Shown here: piece after piece, positions 1 through 5,707 of the stretch
Numbering within the stretch: position 1 is the stretch's first letter
Layout: each line of letters begins with the position of its first letter
Assembly: GCA_023380675.1 (NCBI GenBank)
Contig: JAMCRS010000395.1
Span: 1-8,542 of the forward strand
Direction: 5' to 3'
Origin: Chloroflexota bacterium
Lineage (GTDB): Bacteria; Chloroflexota; Anaerolineae; UBA4142
DNA length: 8,542 nucleotides
Program-made: the position numbers and the translations under genes
Notes under the pieces: model-generated
What the model was told of the DNA's origin: nothing
The model's input: only the letters and a program-made list of their open reading frames with translations
The model's database searches: none

Positions 1-601
1 GATCCATGGCGCTGGATAGGCGCCACAAGCCAGCCGCGACGGCCAATCCCATCAACGCGATCGAGAGCGCGACGGCGCCGTCGAGGACGTTGAGCCCGAA
101 CCAAAGGAATGCAAACATAGCGGGATAGACGACCAAGTACGATTTTATCGCCAGCGGCAGCGGCACTCGATGCGAATTGCACAGGTAAAGGGTGAGGTTG
201 AAACCGGGATAGGTCAGACCGTACAGTCCCGCCAAAAACGGATTGAGCGCGCCGTACAACGCGAGGCCGGAGACGACGGTCACCTCGCGGATGTGGTCAC
301 AGTACTGGTCGAACAGCGCTCCGAAGCGAGTCACGCGATTCGTCGTGCGCGCAAGCGCACCGTCCACACCGTCGAGCGCGAGGGAGGCGAGGAAGAGGAG
401 AAACGACCAGTGGGGGTGCTGCGGCATCAGCACGACCACGACGACGCCGATTACGACCTGTGAGAACGAGACGGCGTTGGGAGGAACGCGCAGCGCGGCG
501 AGAAGCCAAACGAGCGGCGAGTACACGGCGCGAAGGATCGCGCGTGCGGGGGCAAGGATCTTGCGCTCCATGGAAGAATACGAGTCATTCGGAACGCCCA
601 T
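1..601 (-). CDS. CDP-alcohol phosphatidyltransferase family membrane protein (3' end cut off by window edge)
   Basis: An open frame of 200 codons runs from an ATG at 601-599 to the left edge without a stop, so the C-terminus is missing. Residues 77-102 match the CDP-alcohol phosphatidyltransferase signature exactly: D77, D80, G81, A84, R85, eight residues, G94, D98, D102. In this family these residues bind the metal and the CDP group, and the enzyme moves a phosphatidyl group from CDP-diacylglycerol (or a similar donor) to an alcohol within the membrane. Hydrophobic stretches near 45-60, 64-76, 108-130, 152-172 and 176-193 fit the usual six-helix fold. The start is supported by AGGGAG seven bases upstream; a second ATG at 571 is less well placed. 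The acceptor (glycerol phosphate, inositol phosphate or other) cannot be read from the fragment. It lies 122 bp downstream of the MBL hydrolase gene on the same strand and may be separately transcribed. Confidence 0.9.
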   Translation of the reverse strand, partial: MGVPNDSYSSMERKILAPARAILRAVYSPLVWLLAALRVPPNAVSFSQVVIGVVVVVLMPQHPHWSFLLFLASLALDGVDGALARTTNRVTRFGALFDQYCDHIREVTVVSGLALYGALNPFLAGLYGLTYPGFNLTLYLCNSHRVPLPLAIKSYLVVYPAMFAFLWFGLNVLDGAVALSIALMGLAVAAGLWRLSSAMD

Positions 602-723
602 GTGACTGCTCCCTGCGATGATGCGCCGAGGGGCGGAATAGGACCGCACGCGACGCGCTCACACTTGTCGCCGCCGGTCCGGCCCCGCCGGCTTTATGGT
701 CTCTAGGCAACCTGCGAACCGCG
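602..723 (-). other. Intergenic gap between MBL hydrolase and phosphatidyltransferase genes
   Basis: This 122-bp gap separates two minus-strand genes. Read on the minus strand, it holds a short GC-rich inverted repeat (CCGGC-GGG-GCCGG) not followed by a T-run, so it is not a convincing intrinsic terminator. I see no good -35/-10 pair. The Shine-Dalgarno AGGGAG of the phosphatidyltransferase lies at its downstream end, about 609-614. Confidence 0.5.
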
Positions 724-1491
724 TTAGAAGCGGAATCTCGCCCAATCCTTACCCACGACAACCGGGCCGCCGAACGACCGCTGGGCCTGCGCGTGCAACT
801 CGCGTTCGTCTACGCCGGGCGGCAAATGGACGAGAACGAGCTTTTTGGCGTTGGCTCGCCGGGCCTGCGCGCCGGCCTGCCGCGCGCTGGAATGCCCGGG
901 CGAGGCCTTGGCGACCGTGGTCGCCTCGTGAAAGAGAATGTCGACTCCCCGCGCCAGCTCGACGAGAGACTCACACACCTCGGTATCGCTCGAATACACG
1001 AACGACTTGCCGGACTTGGTCGAGACGACGCGCGTGGCAATGGTCGGAAGGAGATGCTGGACGGCGGTCGTGGAGACGGAGAATTCCGGCGTGACGATCT
1101 GCAGGCTGATCGACTGGGTGGATACCGGGTGAAACTCCACCGGAAAGAAACCGACGTCGCGCCACCGTTCCCACTCGAACGCGTGCATAATCGAGCGGAC
1201 GGCCCGGAGCGCGCGCGGCAGTCCGTGAATGTGGAGCACCTTTTTCCGCCGCGCCAACCAAAAGTCGAGCAGCAAAATCGGAAGACCATAGATATGGTCA
1301 GGGTGGTGATGTGTCACGATCAGATGATCGATCGAGTCGAGCCCCACGCCGATGCGGCCCAGACGCTGAACAGGACCGCCGCCGCAGTCGACGAGGATTG
1401 AACCGGCATCTCCTTGAACTACGAGGTACGTGTGCTCACGTTGCGGGCCGCTGAGGGCCGCGCCCGTGCCGAGCAGGATCACCTGCGCCAT
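724..1491 (-). CDS. MBL-fold metallohydrolase, RNase Z-like (COG1234 type)
   Basis: This encodes a 255-residue metallo-beta-lactamase-fold hydrolase with all the metal ligands expected of the RNase Z branch. H61-x-H63-x-D65-H66 is the HxHxDH motif, followed by the family's GLP (69-71). H145, D169 (in YSSDT), H188 (HEAT), H200 (GHSS) and H222 (VHLPP) supply the remaining conserved positions. RNase Z proper trims tRNA 3' trailers and is usually about 300 residues with an inserted flexible arm that grips tRNA. This protein is shorter and shows no obvious arm, so a non-tRNA substrate is quite possible. The ATG at 1491 was chosen because it follows the permease stop by one base, has GGGAG five bases upstream, and begins the typical first strand (MAQVILLGTG). 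An in-frame extension to 1605 lies inside the permease gene and has no homology-like character. It is the third gene of a translationally coupled set. Confidence 0.9.
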   Translation of the reverse strand: MAQVILLGTGAALSGPQREHTYLVVQGDAGSILVDCGGGPVQRLGRIGVGLDSIDHLIVTHHHPDHIYGLPILLLDFWLARRKKVLHIHGLPRALRAVRSIMHAFEWERWRDVGFFPVEFHPVSTQSISLQIVTPEFSVSTTAVQHLLPTIATRVVSTKSGKSFVYSSDTEVCESLVELARGVDILFHEATTVAKASPGHSSARQAGAQARRANAKKLVLVHLPPGVDERELHAQAQRSFGGPVVVGKDWARFRF

Positions 1492-1492
1492 T

Positions 1493-2920
1493 TCATCTCC
1501 CGTAGAGCCAGACCACGATCTGAGGTGTGACGTTGGCCTCCACGACGGCGGCGACGAGAAGGAGCGGCAGCACGGCGAAGAGGAACACTTTGACCAGGTC
1601 GGCAAGCGCGTGCAGCAAATTATCGGCGGCGGTTACGCCGGTCGGCGGAGAAATGATCGAGGCGCCGAGCCGCAGCGCGAATGCCGTCGCCAGGACCGCC
1701 GCAGGGAGCTCAAAGATACCGTGCGGCGCAATGAAGGCGGCGAAGAAGAGGAGGGGGTCCATGCCGAGTCGCGTTACCTCGCCGGCAAGGAAGCCGACGA
1801 TCGCCATCGGCGCGAGCAGAAACAGCAGCGCGAGGCTGCCGAAGGAAAACAGCCCGAGCACGGAAGCCGCCGTGAGGGAACGAACGTTGTTCCAAAAGAT
1901 GCTGCCCGTGTCGATGCTCGGCAGCAGGTCGTAACCCGTGAACCTGAGCTGCTGCTGAAACGTCTGCCGGTCGACGTGCAGGTCGAACGAGCCAGTCGGG
2001 ACCGGGAAACGCTGAGCGAGCCCCCAACCGAAAACGACGCCGCCGGCGATGATCAGGCATGTGACGGCGATGGGCAAGCGGTTCTGGTTCAAGAGGCGCG
2101 GCAGGTCCTGGCTATATATGCGGCGGAGCGAAAACGGTTGGCCGCCGAGAAAGTGGTCCCGGAACGTCCGGGCGGACACGCCCAAGTTGATCTCGTCGAC
2201 CTCGTGCGCGAGGATCGCTTCGCGGTTGAACGTGCGCGTTCCCGTGCGGACCAACAGAGCGATCGCGACCACCAAGCCCGCCAGGACAGCCCAGAGCACG
2301 TCGTACTGTCCCCAAAAAAGCATCACCGTCTCTCCCTGAAGGAGAAACGCCATCGGAATGATGATGAAGGATGCCAGGAGGTTCGCCGCGCGCACGCTGG
2401 TCGTATGACTGGAGACGACGACCGCGCCGGCCACCATGACGAGGCATTCAGTCGCCGTGAGGAGCAGGATCTGTAACAACACGATCCATGGCGGGAGGTA
2501 GCGTATAGAAAAGTACAAGCCAATCAAATAGGTCGTTATCCCGAGATAGCTGGCAAAGAGAGGGGGGATGATGGACGAGAGCAGCTTGCCAACGTACAAC
2601 GCACTGTCCGAGATCGGCGTGCCGAGCAAAGGCTCGAGGCTGTTCCGCTCCTTTTCGCCGACGAAGGATTCGAGCGCGATGATGAGGGAGAACGAGATCG
2701 GAAAGAAACCGACGATCATCATCGCAAACGGGATCAGGTGAAGTGGAATGATCCGAGCGTTGTACTCTTCCACAAAGCTGATCGCGAGGCGCGTGGAAAG
2801 GTTCATGATCCACGGGAAAATCAGGGTCAGGATCAGAATCGGCGCCACGATCCGCCAATCGCGAAGCGAATCGCGGACCTCCCGGCGGGTGATCGTCAGT
2901 GCATCCTTCAACATGCCCAT
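1493..2920 (-). CDS. ABC-2 type permease fused to a C-terminal SpoIIM (DUF95) domain
   Basis: This encodes a 475-residue multi-spanning membrane protein in two parts. Residues 1 to about 230 are an ABC-2 permease: a cytoplasmic lead-in, a helix near 24-48, a large outer loop, and the diagnostic stretch around 84-114 with G-E-K-E-R-N-S-L-E-P-L-L, seen in NatB/CcmB-like exporters, then further helices. A linker (about 230-280) leads to a C-terminal part (about 281-475) with SpoIIM features: FIAPHGIFELP at 396-406 and VEANVTP at 460-466, amid four or five helices. SpoIIM acts in engulfment in endospore formers, but the domain is widespread in bacteria that do not form spores. The ATG at 2920 overlaps the TGA of the ATPase gene (TGATG), implying coupled translation and a 1:1 partner. 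A second ATG at 2914 is possible. Upstream in-frame extension to 3298 is only the shadow of the ATPase gene. Substrate unknown; export is inferred from the NatAB-like architecture. Confidence 0.88.
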   Translation of the reverse strand: MGMLKDALTITRREVRDSLRDWRIVAPILILTLIFPWIMNLSTRLAISFVEEYNARIIPLHLIPFAMMIVGFFPISFSLIIALESFVGEKERNSLEPLLGTPISDSALYVGKLLSSIIPPLFASYLGITTYLIGLYFSIRYLPPWIVLLQILLLTATECLVMVAGAVVVSSHTTSVRAANLLASFIIIPMAFLLQGETVMLFWGQYDVLWAVLAGLVVAIALLVRTGTRTFNREAILAHEVDEINLGVSARTFRDHFLGGQPFSLRRIYSQDLPRLLNQNRLPIAVTCLIIAGGVVFGWGLAQRFPVPTGSFDLHVDRQTFQQQLRFTGYDLLPSIDTGSIFWNNVRSLTAASVLGLFSFGSLALLFLLAPMAIVGFLAGEVTRLGMDPLLFFAAFIAPHGIFELPAAVLATAFALRLGASIISPPTGVTAADNLLHALADLVKVFLFAVLPLLLVAAVVEANVTPQIVVWLYGR

Positions 2921-3846
2921 CAACTCTCGACCAGCCTGAGGTAGACGTCCTCGAGTCCGCGCGGCTGCTCGCTCAACGTGAGAACGCTGGCGCCCGCTTC
3001 GTCCAGCTTGTGGAGCACCGTGGGGTTGACGGTCTCGGGTGAATCGGTCCGATAGGCGAAAGTGAATTCGTCCTGGGTTTCGACTTGCAGACGGCCGTTC
3101 AAGTCCGGCCACGGTCGCCCCAGGGGGCGCGCCAGCCGGACCTGCCAGATCGGCAATCCGAGCAAACGACGCTTGAGCTCCTCCGGCGAGCCCAGCGCCA
3201 CCAAGCGACCGCGCCGGATCACGGCAATCCGATTGGCGAGCAGCTCCGCCTCGTGCAGGTTGTGAGTGCAAAGGACGATGGTGTGACCGCGGCTGCACAG
3301 GTCGGAGATGGCGTCGCGGACCTGTTTGGCGCTGTGCGGGTCCATCGCGGAGGTCGGCTCGTCCAGGAAGAGGACACGCGGGTTGTGCAGCATCGCCCGG
3401 ATCAGAGCCGCCTTTTGCCGCATGCCTTTGGAGAATTCACCCATCCGCTTGTTCCGCGCGTCCCACAGTCCAAAGTGCTTGACGAGCTCTTCCGCCCGCG
3501 TGCGTGAATCGCCGTGCGACATCCCCTGCAGCTCGCCGAAAAACTCAAAGTATTCAAAGGGGCGCATGCGCAGGTATAGACCCGGAAATTCCGTCAGGTG
3601 CCCGACGAGGTGGCGCACCTTGCCGGGTTCGCGACTCACGTCGATACCGGCGATCGACGCCGACCCCGACGTCGGCTTGAGGATGGACGTGAGCATGCGG
3701 ACCGTCGTCGTCTTTCCGGCGCCATTGGGGCCCAAGAGCGCGAGCAACTCGCCTTCGTCGACCGTCAGGCTAAGATGGTCCACCGCCGTCAAGTCGTCGA
3801 ATTGCTTGGTCAGTTCCGTCGTCTGTATCAATCCGGACAAACTCAC
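2920..3846 (-). CDS. ABC transporter ATP-binding protein (NatA/CcmA-like exporter type)
   Basis: This is the cytoplasmic ATPase for the fused permease immediately downstream. With the GTG at 3846 as residue 1 (308 residues), the motifs run in the normal order: Walker A GPNGAGKT at 39-46, Q-loop region LTEFPGLY at 84-91 with Glu where many ABC proteins have Gln (common in NatA-like exporters), signature FSKGMRQK at 138-145, Walker B VLFLDEP at 158-164, D-loop SAMDP at 166-170 and switch His195. A C-terminal extension from about residue 235 resembles the DUF4162-type tail of exporter ATPases and ends in the LEDVYLRL motif typical of the group. The start is uncertain: TTG 3876, GTG 3846 and TTG 3831 are all in frame, and none has an ideal ribosome site. 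A GGGGTGAG about 11 bases before the TTG at 3831 would give the conventional beginning (M)IQTTELTKQF. The stop TGA overlaps the permease ATG. Confidence 0.93.
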   Translation of the reverse strand: MSLSGLIQTTELTKQFDDLTAVDHLSLTVDEGELLALLGPNGAGKTTTVRMLTSILKPTSGSASIAGIDVSREPGKVRHLVGHLTEFPGLYLRMRPFEYFEFFGELQGMSHGDSRTRAEELVKHFGLWDARNKRMGEFSKGMRQKAALIRAMLHNPRVLFLDEPTSAMDPHSAKQVRDAISDLCSRGHTIVLCTHNLHEAELLANRIAVIRRGRLVALGSPEELKRRLLGLPIWQVRLARPLGRPWPDLNGRLQVETQDEFTFAYRTDSPETVNPTVLHKLDEAGASVLTLSEQPRGLEDVYLRLVES

Positions 3847-3971
3847 CCCACAGCGCGATCGGCGCCGCGCGGTCAACCCGTATCAAGAGTCGAGGCTCCA
3901 GCCGGCGGCGTATCTAGCTCATGCCGCGGCCAAAGCCTCGGTCTCGCTTCAAGGGCCCGGTCGCGCGAACC
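3847..3971 (-). other. Intergenic gap between HD hydrolase and ABC ATPase genes
   Basis: This 125-bp gap is the longest within the leftward gene group. On the minus strand it contains only a weak inverted repeat (GCGGC, 12-base loop, GCCGC) without a T-run, and no promoter I would defend. It may mark a boundary between the upstream pair (exported protein plus HD hydrolase) and the ABC cassette, but the sequence does not prove separate transcription. Confidence 0.4.
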
Positions 3972-4811
3972 TTACATCCTGAATACAGTGACGAGCTTCT
4001 TTTCTGTCTCGCCCTCGATGGTCGCTTCCACCTCGACGTAGCGTTCCAGCCCCGACCCGTGCAGTTTTTCCTTGAGCAGCTCGTCCAATTGAAAGATGCC
4101 GGCGGAATTGCTCATGCGAACGCTGATGTGGATCGGCTTCTCCGCGCCGGAACGGATCTCCACCTGCTCGATCGCCGCGGCGGACAGGGAATGGATGTTC
4201 ACCACGCCGGCCTCGAAGGGAATGCGCGAACGGCCTTTGGTCATGTCGAGCGCGTCGGCCACGCGGACGACGCCGGCTTCGACCGTCAGGGGATGGCCGT
4301 CGCTGCGATGCGAGATGATCGCGTGAAGCGTCTCCGAGCGGACGATCGTGCGCGCGCCGACGGGGTAGAGGCCGTCGAGGAGCTGGTCGATCTTCGGCAG
4401 GGCAACGAACAGGCTGTACTGCTCGTGGTCGATCCGATGGATCGACATCCCCAGGTCATGCAGCAGCGCGCCCAAGACCACGACCACCTCGGCGTCGTGA
4501 TTCGTCATTTTGTGGTCGTGGACAATGCTGGGGACCACGCCGCGCTCGCTCAACTGCCGCAGGAGCTTGAGCGCGATATTGGAGACGATCTGGAAATGGA
4601 CCGGCCCGTGGTCGCTCATGCCCAGGCGCTCGACCGCGTTTACGTTCATCGCTTGCCAGAGTGCGTACAGCTCCTCGTCCGCATTCACGCGTTCGATGAT
4701 CCGCTGCAGGATGGGGTTGTGACGAGCCGGGACGCGGATGTCGACGTGCTGGTCTTGCGACGCGAGCGCTTCCGCGACGAGCTTTGTCTCGTTCAAATCC
4801 TGGTCGGGCAC
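3972..4811 (-). CDS. HD-domain metal-dependent phosphohydrolase (COG3294 type)
   Basis: This encodes a 279-residue soluble protein with a single HD domain. The metal-binding residues are visible: H68 and H72 (SDHGPVH), the doublet H118-D119 in LLHDLGM, further His at 125, 129, 163 and 168, and D186 in RVADALDM. The H...HD...D pattern with the following TKGRSRIPF stretch and a beta-rich C-terminal tail (about 200-279) matches the COG3294 group of HD phosphohydrolases as I recall it. HD domains of this type hydrolyse phosphomonoesters or phosphodiesters, often of nucleotides; the substrate is unknown here. The start is GTG at 4811, five bases after AAAGGAG (4823-4817). That ribosome site overlaps the stop of the upstream exported-protein gene, which ends ten bases earlier, so the two are co-transcribed and probably coupled. 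No signal peptide or membrane helix is seen, so it should act in the cytoplasm. Confidence 0.85.
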   Translation of the reverse strand: MPDQDLNETKLVAEALASQDQHVDIRVPARHNPILQRIIERVNADEELYALWQAMNVNAVERLGMSDHGPVHFQIVSNIALKLLRQLSERGVVPSIVHDHKMTNHDAEVVVVLGALLHDLGMSIHRIDHEQYSLFVALPKIDQLLDGLYPVGARTIVRSETLHAIISHRSDGHPLTVEAGVVRVADALDMTKGRSRIPFEAGVVNIHSLSAAAIEQVEIRSGAEKPIHISVRMSNSAGIFQLDELLKEKLHGSGLERYVEVEATIEGETEKKLVTVFRM

Positions 4812-4821
4812 ACGGGCTCCT

Positions 4822-5514
4822 TTATTGTTGCGATTCGATCTTGACGTCGGCGGTGCCGCCCAACACGACGTTCGACTCGGAAAAAGTCAAGACGCGCAAA
4901 TCCAGCTTCAAAAAGACCTTTGGATTGACCCGTCCGACGTATTGCAGGGAATCGAGTGACTTGCGATAGGGGTAGCCGTCCAGGCCAACAAACTTGGCTC
5001 CGTCCGCCGTCGAACCGCCGTAAATCAGATTGGTCCCCGGGATCGATTCGTCCTTGTTCAATGAAAAAGACACGGGGGCATTGAATTCCATCAGCGCCGT
5101 GCCGCCGGCGCCGCCGGGCTGCACAGTGATTTTTTTGATCTCGACATGCGAAGTGCCGATCAGCGTGATAGACTGATCGTCAAAACTGGCGACGCGGGTG
5201 GACAAGCGGACATCGACGTCCGGAACGGGAGTTCCATTCCAGTCGACCGCGTCGCCGACCTGCTTGGGGGCGGCAAGGCCGGTGATCATCATCTTGCCGG
5301 CGCCGGTCTCGGTCTTGCCTGAATACGCGAGCGAGGTGCCAGGCAGCAGGGCGCCATTCTTGACGACGAGCGACACCGGCGCATCGTAGGCGAGCGTGTT
5401 CGGCGGAGGCGTGGCGCTCGAAAACGGCAGGACCGAGCAGCCGACGCCGATCAAGCTCAACGCCGCAAGGAAGCCAAGAACAACTAATGGCAAATGAGGC
5501 TCGCTTCGATGCAT
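4822..5514 (-). CDS. Putative exported lipoprotein with two tandem copies of an unrecognised domain
   Basis: I do not recognise the family of this 230-residue protein. The N-terminus is a signal peptide: a short charged/polar start, a hydrophobic core at 9-22, then IGVGC ending at C26. This could be a lipobox, although Gly rather than Leu at -3 makes it imperfect; otherwise it is a plain secretion signal. A Pro-rich linker (30-40) follows. The rest is two copies of a domain of about 85 residues offset by 100-101: residues 43-128 and 144-228. Shared landmarks are APVS (45-48, 146-149), PGT (58-60, 159-161), the following Y-x-G and GT...V-x-I-(K/E) at the ends (120-126, 220-226), with predicted beta-strand alternation. 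The ATG at 5514 has AAAGG six bases upstream. It is the first gene after the leftward promoter and is followed ten bases later by the HD hydrolase. Function unknown; an envelope location is inferred. Confidence 0.8.
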   Translation of the reverse strand: MHRSEPHLPLVVLGFLAALSLIGVGCSVLPFSSATPPPNTLAYDAPVSLVVKNGALLPGTSLAYSGKTETGAGKMMITGLAAPKQVGDAVDWNGTPVPDVDVRLSTRVASFDDQSITLIGTSHVEIKKITVQPGGAGGTALMEFNAPVSFSLNKDESIPGTNLIYGGSTADGAKFVGLDGYPYRKSLDSLQYVGRVNPKVFLKLDLRVLTFSESNVVLGGTADVKIESQQ

Positions 5515-5519
5515 CCGCT

Positions 5520-5629
5520 ACCTTTCAGGTGGTTGTTCGCGAACGGCGATTACCCGATGAGTTCCGGCGCTCGACGCCGCATTCGCAAGGTATTTTATCA
5601 CAACAAGGCCGGCGCGGCAACCTTTCAGG
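5520..5629. repeat. 10-bp direct repeat pair ACCTTTCAGG, 100 bp apart
   Basis: The decamer ACCTTTCAGG occurs at 5520-5529 and again at 5620-5629. The first copy overlaps the ribosome-binding region of the exported-protein gene. The second abuts and overlaps by one base the -35 box of its promoter. The arrangement could suit a regulator that binds both, but it could also be chance; no protein is implied by the sequence. Confidence 0.4.
5592..5620 (-). promoter_or_regulatory. Leftward sigma70-type promoter with extended -10
   Basis: On the minus strand, a -35 TTGCCG (5620-5615) and a -10 TAAAAT (5597-5592) are separated by exactly 17 bases. TG precedes the -10 by one base (TGATAAAAT), giving an extended -10. 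Transcription would begin near 5585, leaving a leader of about 70 bases before the exported-protein ATG at 5514. It is the only good promoter seen for the leftward gene group. Assignment is by inspection only. Confidence 0.65.
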
Positions 5630-5644
5630 CCCCCAAATCTGCCG

Positions 5645-5673
5645 TTGCGGTAAACAGTTAATGACGATATAAT
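5645..5673 (+). promoter_or_regulatory. Rightward sigma70-type promoter with consensus -10
   Basis: A -35 TTGCGG (5645-5650) and a perfect -10 TATAAT (5668-5673) are separated by 17 bases. The expected start of transcription is about 5680, giving a short leader of some 28 bases that contains AGGAG (5690-5694) ahead of the spermidine-synthase-like gene. It sits back to back with the leftward promoter; the two -35 boxes are 24 bases apart. Confidence 0.7.
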
Positions 5674-5707
5674 CAGCCGGATTCCAACGAGGAGCGACGA
5701 CAAGAAT

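Noticed and set aside
1492..1605. N-terminal extension of the MBL hydrolase to 1605
   Set aside because: It is a Ser/Pro/Cys-rich shadow of the permease 3' end. The coupled ATG at 1491 starts the expected first beta-strand.
1430..2476. Long plus-strand open frame (348 codons) opposite the permease gene
   Set aside because: Its product is a run of Arg, Glu, Gly and Gln without any domain, typical of an antisense frame in GC-rich DNA. The minus strand has clear ABC-2 and SpoIIM motifs.
2921..3298. N-terminal extension of the permease to 3298
   Set aside because: It lies wholly inside the ATPase gene in another frame and has low-complexity Arg/Ala/Gly content. The TGATG overlap gives a natural start at 2920.
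3921..4844. Long plus-strand open frame (307 codons) opposite the HD hydrolase
   Set aside because: It is antisense to a gene with complete HD motifs and shows no ribosome site or recognisable domain.
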